Assembly (NCBI RefSeq): GCF_001280515.1
Contig: NZ_LBIQ01000052.1
Span: forward strand, 1 to 64,000
Direction of reading: 5' to 3'
From: Mangrovimonas sp. ST2L15
GTDB taxonomy: Bacteria > Bacteroidota > Bacteroidia > Flavobacteriales > Flavobacteriaceae
DNA: 64,000 bases
Shown here: in pieces, positions 7,765 through 16,715 of the stretch
How the letters are laid out: every line of letters begins with the position of its first letter
Numbering within the stretch: position 1 is the stretch's first letter
The notes under the pieces: model-generated
What the model was told of the DNA's origin: nothing
The model's database searches: none
What the model saw: only the letters and a program-made list of their open reading frames with translations
Position numbers and translations under genes: made by a program

Positions 7765-8879
7765 TGGATCAAGATCTTTTTTTCTCAGAAATTGAATTAC
7801 AGTTTCAAAAGCAATTGCCCTTTGTTGCCTATAGAAAACCAAACCAAGACTTGGTGAAGGCTTTTCTTCAAGATAATTCAGAATTATATACTGTTTCAGA
7901 GTTTACCGAATGTGGGTTTGTATTTGCCCCTTTTGACGATCATGAAGAGACCATCATCATCCCCTCAGATGTTTCAAAATTACTAGTTGCAAATAGTACT
8001 ATTCTGGAACAAACATCTAAAAAGCTTGATGAATTACCTAAATTGGACGATTCTGAAAAGGAACCTCATTTAAGCCTTGTACAACAAGGAGTCGATGCCA
8101 TCTTGAAACGACAATTTCAAAAGGTTGTTTTATCCAGAAAGGAAGTCATAAAAGGAGTTGAATTAGACCCCATAGTTGTTTTTAAAAGGTTATTGCAAAC
8201 ATATCACACTGCTTTCGTATACTGTTGGTACCATCCAAAAATTGGGTTGTGGCTGGGAGCGACTCCCGAAACGTTACTAAAAGTTGAGAATAACAGGTTT
8301 TCTACCATGGCACTCGCTGGAACCCAGGTTTATAAGGGTTCCATAGATGTAGAGTGGAAAGACAAAGAAAAGCAAGAACAGCAATTTGTGACTGATTTTA
8401 TTGAAGAAAGTCTTCAAGGAACAGTTAAAAACACACATGTAGGGGAACCTACGACCATTAAAGCAGGAAACCTACTTCATATACAAACAAAGATAACTGG
8501 GGTGTTGCAAAATAACTTAAAGAATGTCATTCAAAAATTACATCCTACACCAGCTGTTTGTGGTCTTCCCAAAAAAGAGTCAAAGGCATTTATTCAATTA
8601 CACGAACACTATAAAAGAACCTATTATTCAGGGTATTTAGGAGAGTTAAATGTTAAGGATAAAACGACTAGAAATACCAACAGACGTAACGTGGAAAATA
8701 ATGCCTACAGTATGGTAAAAACGCTATCAGAGTTATTTGTAAACTTGCGTAGTATGGAGATTATAAATAACGAAGCTCACCTATTTATTGGTGGTGGTAT
8801 AACCAAAGATTCAATTCCAGAACTAGAATGGGAGGAAACGGTTCAAAAAGCTAAAACCATCAAGCAGGTATTATTGTAA
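7764..8879 (+). CDS. menF: Isochorismate synthase
   Basis: 371 residues of the chorismate-binding family (MenF/EntC). Conserved stretches are KRQFQKVVLSRKE, GLWLGATPETLLKV, FSTMALAGTQ, HLHPTPAVCGLPK-type motif (LHPTPAVCGLPKKES) and the C-terminal IGGGITKDSIPELEWEET with its metal-binding Glu. It converts chorismate to isochorismate, the first committed step of o-succinylbenzoate and menaquinone synthesis, in the cytoplasm. It overlaps the upstream thioesterase by one base. With menD, menB, menA, menC and menE elsewhere in this window, the menaquinone role is much more likely than a siderophore role. The N-terminal ~90 residues are poorly conserved, as usual. Confidence 0.92.
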   Translation: MDQDLFFSEIELQFQKQLPFVAYRKPNQDLVKAFLQDNSELYTVSEFTECGFVFAPFDDHEETIIIPSDVSKLLVANSTILEQTSKKLDELPKLDDSEKEPHLSLVQQGVDAILKRQFQKVVLSRKEVIKGVELDPIVVFKRLLQTYHTAFVYCWYHPKIGLWLGATPETLLKVENNRFSTMALAGTQVYKGSIDVEWKDKEKQEQQFVTDFIEESLQGTVKNTHVGEPTTIKAGNLLHIQTKITGVLQNNLKNVIQKLHPTPAVCGLPKKESKAFIQLHEHYKRTYYSGYLGELNVKDKTTRNTNRRNVENNAYSMVKTLSELFVNLRSMEIINNEAHLFIGGGITKDSIPELEWEETVQKAKTIKQVLL

Positions 8880-8998
8880 AAATCCTATCGATTCAAAGAC
8901 CTAGTTCGTCGAGTCAATTCCCTAGAACTTCTATTGTCCTTTATATATAATGAGGTTTGTTAGAATTTTGGAGTGTGAAACTCAAACACATTTCAAAA

Positions 8999-10336
8999 AT
9001 GAAACAAATATTAACCATACTAATTTTCTTTACTGGGTTTGTTATTCAAGCACAAGAAGTTGGTGTTGTAGAAGATAGCGGGAATAAAGTTTGGACACTT
9101 CAAGAGTGTATAGACTATGCCATAGAAAACAATATAACGATTAAAGATGCAGAGTATACCAAGCAAACAGCAGATGTTACTTACAAACAATCCAAGGACA
9201 ATAGATTACCAAGTTTAAGTGGTAGCGCGACGCAAAGTTTTACCAACGGGCAGTCTATTGACCCCATTACTAGTGATTTTGTGAACCAGCAAATTCATTC
9301 AACAAGTTTGGGTTTAAATACCTCAGTAACATTATTTCAAGGGAATCAATTAAATAATCAAATCAAACAAAATAAACTACTTGTTGATCAAAATTCACTC
9401 TATGTAGAAGAGGCTAAAAATAATATCATATTAAGCGTTGCTGAAGCCTATTTACAGGCCTTGTATGCTAAAGAAGGAATTATTATAGCTGAAAAGAACT
9501 TACAAGCTTCCACTCAAGAAGCGACAACAGCAAAGGCTCGTTATGAAGCGGGAAGTTTTGCAATGCAAGATTATTCAGATGCATTATCTCAAGAGGCAAC
9601 CAATAATTACAACTTAATAGATGCTAAAAATTCTTATGCCCAACAAGTTATCGTTCTAAAACAGCTATTAGAGCTTCAACCTACAGATAATTTTGATGTT
9701 GTGACTCCAGAAACAGATGACTATCAATCACCATTGATACCAGCTAAACTAGACGTATATCAAGCAGCTTTGGAGTATTTGCCAGAGTATAAAGCATCTA
9801 AGTTAAATGTAGATGTATCTGAAAAGGATTTGGATATAGCCAAAGGTAATTACTTACCAATTCTAGCTTTAACGGGAAGTTTAGGTTCAGGATATACCAG
9901 TGTACAAGATTTAGCATTTAATGATCAAATTAATGGAAATTTCAATCAACGTGTAGGACTGTCTTTAACCATCCCAATCTTTAATAAAAATCAAACCAAA
10001 GCAGAAGTACAAAAAGCAAAAATAGCCATAGACCAATCGCAACTGCAACAACGTACGGTTGAAAAGGAAATTTATCAAAAAATTGAAACGGCTTATCAAA
10101 ATGTCTTAGCGACTCAAGAGCAATTGGTAGCTGCTCAGTCGGCAAGCAATGCGGCCGAAGAGTCTTATAAACTTGCGCAAAAAAAATACGATCTAGGTGG
10201 GTTAAGTGCTACCGATTTAGTGGTTAGTCAAAACACTTTTACCAATGCACAACAAAACTATTTACAAGCAAAATATCTAAACATTTTATACACTCAGTTA
10301 TTGGAGTTCTACCAAGGAAACGACATAAAAATTTAA
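8999..10336 (+). CDS. TolC-family outer-membrane efflux channel
   Basis: 445 residues from the ATG at 8999, which begins the signal peptide MKQILTILIFFTGFVIQAQ; an upstream TTG in frame at 8957 would put a hydrophilic stretch before the signal and is rejected. Two OEP repeats are seen: helical hairpins with LQECIDYAIENNI at the start, NIILSVAEAYLQALYAKEGI, then the second repeat with KAEVQKAKIAIDQSQL and KKYDLGGLSATDLVVSQNTF. It forms the outer-membrane exit duct of a tripartite pump. It is the first gene of a closely packed operon with adaptor, ABC ATPase and permease. Confidence 0.93.
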   Translation: MKQILTILIFFTGFVIQAQEVGVVEDSGNKVWTLQECIDYAIENNITIKDAEYTKQTADVTYKQSKDNRLPSLSGSATQSFTNGQSIDPITSDFVNQQIHSTSLGLNTSVTLFQGNQLNNQIKQNKLLVDQNSLYVEEAKNNIILSVAEAYLQALYAKEGIIIAEKNLQASTQEATTAKARYEAGSFAMQDYSDALSQEATNNYNLIDAKNSYAQQVIVLKQLLELQPTDNFDVVTPETDDYQSPLIPAKLDVYQAALEYLPEYKASKLNVDVSEKDLDIAKGNYLPILALTGSLGSGYTSVQDLAFNDQINGNFNQRVGLSLTIPIFNKNQTKAEVQKAKIAIDQSQLQQRTVEKEIYQKIETAYQNVLATQEQLVAAQSASNAAEESYKLAQKKYDLGGLSATDLVVSQNTFTNAQQNYLQAKYLNILYTQLLEFYQGNDIKI

Positions 10337-10340
10337 GGAC

Positions 10341-11549
10341 ATGAAAAATAAAACCACAAAAATACTCACTCTTGTTATTGTTATATTAATAGTTGCTGGA
10401 GGAATTTACTGGAAATGGGGACAAACTGAAGACACGGTTATTACGGTTGATACCTTAACGGTAAAAAAAGGAACAGTTACTAAAATGGTTACTGCCACTG
10501 GAACAGTACAGCCTTTAACCGAAGTTGAAGTAGGAACTCAGGTATCGGGGGAAGTTGAAAAAATATATGTTGATTACAACAGTATCGTAAAAAAAGGACA
10601 GCTTATTGCCGAATTAGATAAAACCAATTTAAAAGCGTCTTTGGCACAAGCAAGAGCTAGTTATAACAGTGCTTTAAACGAAAAAAATTATTTGCAATCT
10701 ATCTACGATAGACAAAAATCATTATTCGATAATAAAGTAATCAGTCAAGCAGATTACGATGAGGCTTTGTATAACCTAAATACAGCTAAAAATACTGTTG
10801 AACAACGTTATTCAGATTTACAAGAAGCCCAAACTAACTTAAGTTATGCTGAAATTTATTCGCCCATAGACGGTGTTGTATTATCTCGAGAAGTCGATGA
10901 AGGACAAACAGTGGCTGCTAGTTATGAAACACCAACCTTATTTACAATAGCCAAAGATTTAAAAGAAATGCAGGTAGAAGCAGATGTAGATGAGGCAGAC
11001 ATAGGTGAAGTAGAAGAAGGACAAAGAGTAAGCTTTACTGTTGATGCTTATCAAGGTCAGGAATTTGAAGGAACCATTACGCAAGTTCGATTGGATCCAA
11101 CCGAAGAATCTAATGTTATCACCTATACAGTAGTTATTAAAGCAGATAACCCAGAGTTAAAATTAAAGCCAGGTTTAACAGCGACTGTGTATATCTACAC
11201 TTTAGAGTTAAAAGATGTCTTAACGATAGAAGCTAAGGCGGCTAATTTTAAACCAGACATGAGTTTATTACAAGCCTATGAAGCTCAGGAAGAAGTTGCT
11301 ATGCCAAAATCAAGTTTAGAACCAACGAGTAGTCAATCTATAGTTTGGTTAAAAAATAACAAGTCTATTCAACCACAAGAGGTGGTGTTAGGACAAAGTG
11401 ATGGCGTAAATATAGAAATAAAAAGTGGTTTAAGTGAAGGTGATCAGTTAGTGTACCATATGGAATCAACATCTGGTGAAGTGGTTGAAGCAGGGAGTAA
11501 TGAAAGTCCGTTTATGCCAAAACCACCAGGAAAGAATAAAAGGAAATAA
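10341..11549 (+). CDS. MacA-like periplasmic efflux adaptor
   Basis: 402 residues. An N-terminal membrane anchor (about 7-25, ILTLVIVILIVAGGIYW) is followed by a lipoyl half-motif (VGTQVSGEVEKIYVDYNS), a coiled-coil hairpin (~95-165), the second lipoyl half (EIYSPIDGVVLSREVDEGQ), and a beta-barrel domain (DEADIGEVEEGQRVSF, PGLTATVYIY). It bridges the inner-membrane MacB permease to the TolC channel across the periplasm. It starts 4 bases after the TolC stop and ends 2 bases before the ATPase start. The Pro/Lys-rich tail is unremarkable. Confidence 0.92.
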   Translation: MKNKTTKILTLVIVILIVAGGIYWKWGQTEDTVITVDTLTVKKGTVTKMVTATGTVQPLTEVEVGTQVSGEVEKIYVDYNSIVKKGQLIAELDKTNLKASLAQARASYNSALNEKNYLQSIYDRQKSLFDNKVISQADYDEALYNLNTAKNTVEQRYSDLQEAQTNLSYAEIYSPIDGVVLSREVDEGQTVAASYETPTLFTIAKDLKEMQVEADVDEADIGEVEEGQRVSFTVDAYQGQEFEGTITQVRLDPTEESNVITYTVVIKADNPELKLKPGLTATVYIYTLELKDVLTIEAKAANFKPDMSLLQAYEAQEEVAMPKSSLEPTSSQSIVWLKNNKSIQPQEVVLGQSDGVNIEIKSGLSEGDQLVYHMESTSGEVVEAGSNESPFMPKPPGKNKRK

Positions 11550-11551
11550 TC

Positions 11552-12292
11552 ATGAGTAAAGAGATTATTAAAATAGAAAATCTTAAAAGAGAATTTAAAA
11601 TGGGTAATGAAACGGTTCATGCCTTAAAAGGAATCTCTTATACGATATATGAAGGTGAGTTTGTAACCATAATGGGGTCTAGTGGTTCGGGAAAAAGTAC
11701 CATGTTAAACATTTTAGGATGTTTAGATCAACCATCTTCTGGGACTTATCAAATCGACGGGGTGATGGTAAAGGAGCTTAATAGAAACGAACTGGCAAAC
11801 ATCAGAAATGAAAAAATAGGTTTTATTTTTCAATCCTATAATTTGTTACCCAGAACATCAGCCATTGAAAATGCCGAATTGCCTTTGCTCTATAACAGTA
11901 AAGTAGGAACTCAAGACCGCTATGATCGTGCTGTTAGCTCTTTAAAGTTAGTGGGTTTAGGCGAACGATTAGATCATACCCCAGCGCAATTGTCTGGAGG
12001 ACAACAACAACGGGTTGCTATTGCCAGATCGTTGGTGAATGATCCCGTAGTTATCCTAGCCGATGAAGCAACAGGGAATTTAGATACCAGAACATCTTAT
12101 GAAATCATGTCGCTTTTTCAGGAATTAAACAGACAAGGAAAGACCATCGTTTTTGTTACTCACGAACCTGATATTGCAGAGTTCAGTAGTAGAACGATTG
12201 TACTTAAGGATGGTCATATTATAAAAGATGAATATAACTCCAATGTATTAGATGCTGCAGAAGCATTGGCTGCATTACCAAAGGAAGATTAA
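11552..12292 (+). CDS. MacB/LolD-type ABC transporter ATP-binding protein
   Basis: 246 residues. Walker A is GSSGSGKST (~43-51), the Q-loop is [10 protein letters not shown], the signature is [15 protein letters not shown] (~147-161), Walker B is [13 protein letters not shown] and the H-loop is VFVTHE. In this operon the ATPase is a separate protein from the permease, unlike E. coli MacB where they are fused. It powers the tripartite exporter with the adjacent permease. The stop is one base before the permease ATG. Confidence 0.95.
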   Translation: MSKEIIKIENLKREFKMGNETVHALKGISYTIYEGEFVTIMGSSGSGKSTMLNILGCLDQPSSGTYQIDGVMVKELNRNELANIRNEKIGFIFQSYNLLPRTSAIENAELPLLYNSKVGTQDRYDRAVSSLKLVGLGERLDHTPAQLSGGQQQRVAIARSLVNDPVVILADEATGNLDTRTSYEIMSLFQELNRQGKTIVFVTHEPDIAEFSSRTIVLKDGHIIKDEYNSNVLDAAEALAALPKED

Positions 12293-12293
12293 T

Positions 12294-13514
12294 ATGAGAC
12301 TATTAAATTTAACAAAAACAGCATGGAAAGCGATCTTACTTAATAAGGTAAGAACGTTGTTAACCATGTTAGGGATTATTATTGGTGTCGCTTCGGTCAT
12401 CGCTATGTTGGCTATTGGAGAAGGATCTAAAGAGAGTATTAGAACACAAATATCAAGTATGGGATCCAATATGATAAACATTCGGCCAGGAGCAGATATG
12501 CGTGGAGGAGTGAGGTTAGACCCAAGTGAGATGCAATCTTTAAAATTAGCCGATTTTACAGCCTTAAAAGAACAAGCCGATTTACTTACAGATGTTTCCC
12601 CTCAAGTATCTGGAAGTGGTCAGGCTATCAATGGCGCTAATAACTGGCCGACATCCATTTATGGCGTAGCTCCAAATTTTATAGACATTAAGAAGTTTAC
12701 CATTGAAGAAGGAAGTATGTTTACGGAGGCCGAAGTGAATTCCTTTTCTAAAGTAGCTGTTATTGGTCAAACCATTGTTGAAAATTTATTTCCTAATGGA
12801 GAAGATCCTATAGGTAAGATGATTCGTTTTGGTACCACGCCTTTTAAAGTGATTGGAGTACTCAGTGAAAAGGGAGAGAATACCTTTGGTCAAGATCAGG
12901 ATGATGTGATACTGTCTCCCTACACCACAGTTCAAAAGCGTATTTTAGCGATTGACTATCTTCAAACCATTGTAGCTTCCGCTGTTAGTGAAGAATTAGC
13001 TCAAAATGCTGTAAGTCAAGTGTCTGATATCTTGAGAGAGCAACATCATATTTCTGATAATGAGGAAGATGACTTTAATGTGTTTTCAATGGATGAATTG
13101 ATCTCTACCTTTAGTTCTACCAGTGAAATGCTTACTGTTTTATTGGTGGCTATTGCAAGTATATCCCTATTAATAGGAGGGATTGGAATTATGAATATTA
13201 TGTATGTTTCGGTTAAAGAAAGAACCAGAGAAATTGGTTTACGTATGGCCGTAGGTGGTAAAGGAAGTGATATCCTTTGGCAGTTTCTTATTGAAGCTAT
13301 TTTAATCAGTATTACAGGTGGATTAATTGGTGTATCTTTGGGTATGTTAGCAACGGTTTTTATAGAAAATATGCTAAGTTGGCCAACAAGTGTTACCAGC
13401 TATTCCATTATCATTTCCTTTGCCGTTTGTGCAGTAACAGGGATATTCTTTGGATGGTACCCAGCTAGAAAAGCAGCTGCCTTAGATCCTATTAATGCAT
13501 TGAGATACGAATAA
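12294..13514 (+). CDS. MacB-type ABC transporter permease
   Basis: 406 residues from ATG 12294; an earlier in-frame TTG-type start inside the ATPase gene is not needed. The N-terminal helix (LLTMLGIIIGVASVIAMLAIGEG) is followed by a large periplasmic MacB-PCD domain (~50-270) and three C-terminal helices (LLVAIASISLLIGGIGIMNI, LIEAILISITGGLIGVSLGM, SIIISFAVCAVTGIFFGW), ending in FGWYPARKAAALDPINALRYE, the family tail. It acts by mechanotransmission, pushing periplasmic substrate (peptides, macrolides, lipids or toxins) into the TolC duct. The substrate cannot be read from sequence. Confidence 0.94.
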   Translation: MRLLNLTKTAWKAILLNKVRTLLTMLGIIIGVASVIAMLAIGEGSKESIRTQISSMGSNMINIRPGADMRGGVRLDPSEMQSLKLADFTALKEQADLLTDVSPQVSGSGQAINGANNWPTSIYGVAPNFIDIKKFTIEEGSMFTEAEVNSFSKVAVIGQTIVENLFPNGEDPIGKMIRFGTTPFKVIGVLSEKGENTFGQDQDDVILSPYTTVQKRILAIDYLQTIVASAVSEELAQNAVSQVSDILREQHHISDNEEDDFNVFSMDELISTFSSTSEMLTVLLVAIASISLLIGGIGIMNIMYVSVKERTREIGLRMAVGGKGSDILWQFLIEAILISITGGLIGVSLGMLATVFIENMLSWPTSVTSYSIIISFAVCAVTGIFFGWYPARKAAALDPINALRYE

Positions 13515-13515
13515 T

Positions 13516-14556
13516 ATGAATATCAATATTAAGAATAAAGGCATTACCATTTTTTTTCATGCTTTGGTATGGGTGGTTTTGTTTAGCTTTCCATATTTGC
13601 TATCATCCGGTCAAGATCAAGTCTTGATGCGGGTGATTGCACATTCGTGGGTACCTTTATTGATGTATGCTGCTCTATTTTATGTCAACTATTTGATTTT
13701 AGTTGAGAATTTCTTTTACAAGAGGAAAATAGTCTGGTTTTTACTAATTAATGCAGGTTTAATAGCCTTGTGTATTTGGTCTAGGAGTCTCGTTAATGAT
13801 CTATTTTTTCAAGATATATTCCCGAAAATGTCGGAAAAAAATGCGCCTCCAAAAACGTTGTTTATTTATGTTCAAATTTTATCATTTCTAATTCCTATTA
13901 TATTCTCTTTAGCATTGAAAATGGCCGAACGCTATTTAAAAACGGAAGCCGATAGACAAGAAGCCGAAAAGATCAAATTAGAATCAGAATTACAGCATTT
14001 AAAATATCAATTGCAGCCTCATTTCTTTTTTAATTCTTTAAATAACATTTATTCGTTGGTTGATATCTCTCCAGATAAGGCAAAATCTACCATACATAGC
14101 CTAAGTAAATTGATGCGCTATTTGTTGTATGAAACCAATGTTGAAAGAGTCACTTTAAATAAAGAAATTCAGTTTATTGAAAAGTACATTGAGTTGATGA
14201 AATTGAGATTGACAGATAGAACAAAAGTATCCTATCAATTTCCAGAGGTGTCTCATGATGTACAAATAGCACCATTATTATTTATTTCATTGGTTGAAAA
14301 TGCTTTTAAACATGGCGTGTCTTCAAGTGAAGAGAGTCGCATTCATTTTGAAATGCACTTGAAGAATGATAAGATCATTTTTGAAACCACAAACCGTGAT
14401 TTCCCTAAAACAGATATGGATAAAAGTGGTTCAGGTATTGGACTTTTAAATATAGAAAAGCGTTTGAGATTATTGTATCCCAATAAATATACATTTCGCC
14501 ATGGGGCAGAAAAGAACCTGTTTAAAGTTAAATTAATGATTGATTTGAATGACTGA
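13516..14556 (+). CDS. LytS/YehU-type sensor histidine kinase
   Basis: 346 residues. Four hydrophobic segments lie in the first ~140 residues, then a short coiled coil and the His_kinase domain of the LytS class with LQPHFFFNSLNNIYSL (phospho-His about 169), VTLNKEIQFIEKYIELMKLR, and an ATPase domain with SLVENAFKHGVSS and GSGIGLLNIEKRLRLLYP. It starts one base after the MacB permease stop and overlaps the response regulator by 8 bases. It probably senses an envelope signal or pump substrate and controls the efflux operon it belongs to. Confidence 0.93.
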   Translation: MNINIKNKGITIFFHALVWVVLFSFPYLLSSGQDQVLMRVIAHSWVPLLMYAALFYVNYLILVENFFYKRKIVWFLLINAGLIALCIWSRSLVNDLFFQDIFPKMSEKNAPPKTLFIYVQILSFLIPIIFSLALKMAERYLKTEADRQEAEKIKLESELQHLKYQLQPHFFFNSLNNIYSLVDISPDKAKSTIHSLSKLMRYLLYETNVERVTLNKEIQFIEKYIELMKLRLTDRTKVSYQFPEVSHDVQIAPLLFISLVENAFKHGVSSSEESRIHFEMHLKNDKIIFETTNRDFPKTDMDKSGSGIGLLNIEKRLRLLYPNKYTFRHGAEKNLFKVKLMIDLND

Positions 14557-15295
14557 TTTCAAGTTAAATTGCGTGGTTGTTGATGATGAACCAATGGCGT
14601 TACAATTGGTTGAAAGCTATGTAACAAAGACGCCATTTTTACAGCTTCAAAAATCGTGTAGTAATGCTATAGAGGCAATGAATTATGTGTCAGAACATCC
14701 AGTAGATGTCCTTTTTTTAGATATCCAAATGCCCGACCTAACTGGGATTGAATTATCCAAAATGATACCAAAAAAAACAAAAGTGATATTTACGACGGCC
14801 TTCGATCAATATGCTTTAGAAGGATTTAAAGTTGATGCCTTAGATTACTTATTAAAACCTTTTGATTATTCTGAATTTCTGGTAGCAGCAAATAAAGCAA
14901 AGGATTGGTTCAACTTAGTTAAAAAAAGTGAGGAAAATAGAAATATTGTTCAAGGGCAAGAGGTAACAACTAAAGAGTTTTTATTTGTTAAATCAGAGTA
15001 TAAGCAACTTAAAATTAAACTTGATGATGTCTTATACTTTGAAGGATTAAAAGATTATATCAAGATTTGGTTAAAAAACGAACCCAAACCTATCCTTACC
15101 TTAATGAGTTTGAAATCCTTAGAAAACGAACTCCCTGAAAGTGATTTTATGCGTGTACACAGGTCGTTTATAGTATCCTTGAAAAATATCGATGTGATAG
15201 AGCGCAGTCAAATCATTATCAATCAACAACGCATCACGGTTTCCGAACAGTATAAGTCCAAGTTCTTTGAGTTCATCAATAACAATTCTTTATGA
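14549..15295 (+). CDS. LytTR-family response regulator
   Basis: 248 residues. The receiver domain (1-120) has VVVDDEP, the phospho-acceptor Asp58 in VLFLDIQMPDLTGIE, the conserved Thr in IFTTAF and Lys in LLKPF. A LytTR DNA-binding domain (~145-245) has FLFVKSEYKQLKI, YFEGLKDYIKIWL and FMRVHRSFIVSLKNID. It is the partner of the overlapping LytS-type kinase and the last gene of the efflux operon. It converges on the HxlR gene, with a 6-base overlap at the 3' ends. Confidence 0.95.
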   Translation: MTDFKLNCVVVDDEPMALQLVESYVTKTPFLQLQKSCSNAIEAMNYVSEHPVDVLFLDIQMPDLTGIELSKMIPKKTKVIFTTAFDQYALEGFKVDALDYLLKPFDYSEFLVAANKAKDWFNLVKKSEENRNIVQGQEVTTKEFLFVKSEYKQLKIKLDDVLYFEGLKDYIKIWLKNEPKPILTLMSLKSLENELPESDFMRVHRSFIVSLKNIDVIERSQIIINQQRITVSEQYKSKFFEFINNNSL

Positions 15296-15667
15296 TTGAA
15301 TTTTTTCTTGGTAAGCTTCCCGATTTTTTAAAATTGTTGCCAAGTGCTGCTTTGACCAATCTGATAAGGCATCTACATAAGGAATTAGACTTTTTCCCAA
15401 ATCGGTTAGTCTATATTCTACCTTAGGGGGTATTTGTGGATACACTTTTCTATTGACCAATCCATCTGCTTCCAAATTTTTTAAAGATACCGAAAGCATT
15501 TTTTGAGATATATCACCAATGGCTTGATGTATTTCATTAAAACGCAAGACCTCCTGCTGTTCCAAAACCATTAAAATGAGAAGTGACCATTTATCACCTA
15601 TGCGATCTAAAATGTTTCTTACGGGGCAATTTGATGATTCACTAAAATTAACAAATTCTTTATTCAT
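15290..15667 (-). CDS. HxlR-family transcriptional regulator
   Basis: 125 residues from the ATG at 15667 (MNKEFVNFSES); a TTG three codons upstream is less likely. It has the HxlR winged-helix signature: CPVRNILDRIGDKWSLLIL at the N-terminus with a Cys in the position used for redox or electrophile sensing in this family, then LRFNEIHQAIGDISQKMLS and VEYRLTDLGKSL. Family members are repressors of quinone, diamide or formaldehyde detoxification genes. It diverges from an NmrA-like reductase, and the gap holds paired operator-like repeats, so it probably represses that reductase and itself. Its 3' end overlaps the LytTR gene by 6 bases. Confidence 0.92.
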   Translation of the reverse strand: MNKEFVNFSESSNCPVRNILDRIGDKWSLLILMVLEQQEVLRFNEIHQAIGDISQKMLSVSLKNLEADGLVNRKVYPQIPPKVEYRLTDLGKSLIPYVDALSDWSKQHLATILKNREAYQEKIQS

Positions 15668-15690
15668 GATAATCAACTGGTTTTTAATAA

Positions 15691-15779
15691 TACTAACTTT
15701 TAGGTAAGTATTTGATGTTCAGGTGCGTTCTTGTTTAAAAGAAACTTACTTTTTATCTTTGACTAACCAAAAGTAAGTA
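15691..15779. promoter_or_regulatory. HxlR operator region with TAnnTTTG promoter
   Basis: Two ACTAAC-N(5-6)-GTAAGTA elements lie at about 15692-15710 and 15762-15779. A perfect 10-bp inverted repeat (ACTTACTTTT at 15744-15753, AAAAGTAAGT at 15769-15778) brackets the plus-strand -7 element TATCTTTG (15754-15761), whose TTG -33 lies at 15731-15733, 20 bases away. A minus-strand TACTTTTG also fits a -7 box (15775-15768). Repressor binding here would shut both directions. Operator assignment is inferred. Confidence 0.65.
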
Positions 15780-15811
15780 AATATATTTAATAAACTATAA
15801 AAAGAATACAA

Positions 15812-16684
15812 ATGATATTAATTACAGGGGCCAGTGGCCATTTAGGAGCAGCAGTTGTTAATGAACTTTTAAATAGAGTAGAAGCATCTCAAATGGCAGT
15901 TTTGTCAAGAAACGTTGAAAAAGTCAATAAATTTAAGGAATTGGGTGTAGAAGTAAGACAGGGCGATTATGATGATTATGATTCTCTTGTCAAGGCTTTT
16001 AAAGGAGTTGATTCTCTTTATTTTGTATCTGGAAATGATATTGCCTCAAGAATGAAACAACATGAAAATGTGGTTAAAGCGGCTAAAGAAGCAGAATTAA
16101 AACATATTGTTTATACAAGTTTTCAACGCCAAACAGACGAATTGGATTCAATCATTCAATTTGTTGCCGAATCACATATTAAAACAGAAGACCTTATAAG
16201 GGAGTCTGGAATACCTTATACCATTTTAAAACACGGTTTGTATCTTGAGGTAATACCACTTTTTATAGGTGACAATGTTTTGGAAACTCAAACGCTATTT
16301 TTACCAGCAGATGAAGGTAAGGTTTCTTTTGCATCTAGGGCAGATATGGCTCAAGGGGCTGCTATTATTCTTTCAACAAGTGGTCATGAAGGTAAAACCT
16401 ATGAGTTTGGAGGAGAGTTATCTTATGGAATGAAAGATGTAGCCGAGATTTTATCTAAGTTATCTGGAAAGGATATCTCGTATGTAAGTCCAACGATAGA
16501 AGACTTTGTTAATGCTTTAAGCGAAGCAGGAGTTCCTCAAGGTGCTATTGATGTGACAGTTGGATTCAGCCAAGGTATTGCCGCGGGTGAATTTGATCAA
16601 CCTACAACCACTTTAAAGGATATTTTAGGACATGAGTTATTATCGCTTTCTACCTTTCTTGAAGCAACATTTATTGGTGAATAA
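15812..16684 (+). CDS. NmrA-like NAD(P)-binding reductase (quinone-oxidoreductase type)
   Basis: 290 residues, atypical SDR. The N-terminal dinucleotide motif is ILITGASGHLGAAVV; EVRQGDYDDYDSL, LYFVSGND and HIVYTSFQRQ follow the Rossmann pattern of NmrA/QOR2-like proteins. C-terminal FVNALSEAGVPQGAID fits the same family. It is likely an NAD(P)H-dependent quinone or azo reductase, or a redox sensor. It is divergent from HxlR, the usual partner in many bacteria, and preceded by a good promoter within the putative operator. The dioxygenase-like gene begins 31 bases downstream and may be cotranscribed. Confidence 0.88.
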   Translation: MILITGASGHLGAAVVNELLNRVEASQMAVLSRNVEKVNKFKELGVEVRQGDYDDYDSLVKAFKGVDSLYFVSGNDIASRMKQHENVVKAAKEAELKHIVYTSFQRQTDELDSIIQFVAESHIKTEDLIRESGIPYTILKHGLYLEVIPLFIGDNVLETQTLFLPADEGKVSFASRADMAQGAAIILSTSGHEGKTYEFGGELSYGMKDVAEILSKLSGKDISYVSPTIEDFVNALSEAGVPQGAIDVTVGFSQGIAAGEFDQPTTTLKDILGHELLSLSTFLEATFIGE

Positions 16685-16715
16685 TCCATAAATTGTATCA
16701 TCTATAATTCATCCA

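Noticed and set aside
8880-8998. Promoter of the efflux operon
   Set aside because: A promoter must exist here or upstream, but only imperfect TAnnTTTG-like strings are visible, so none is annotated.
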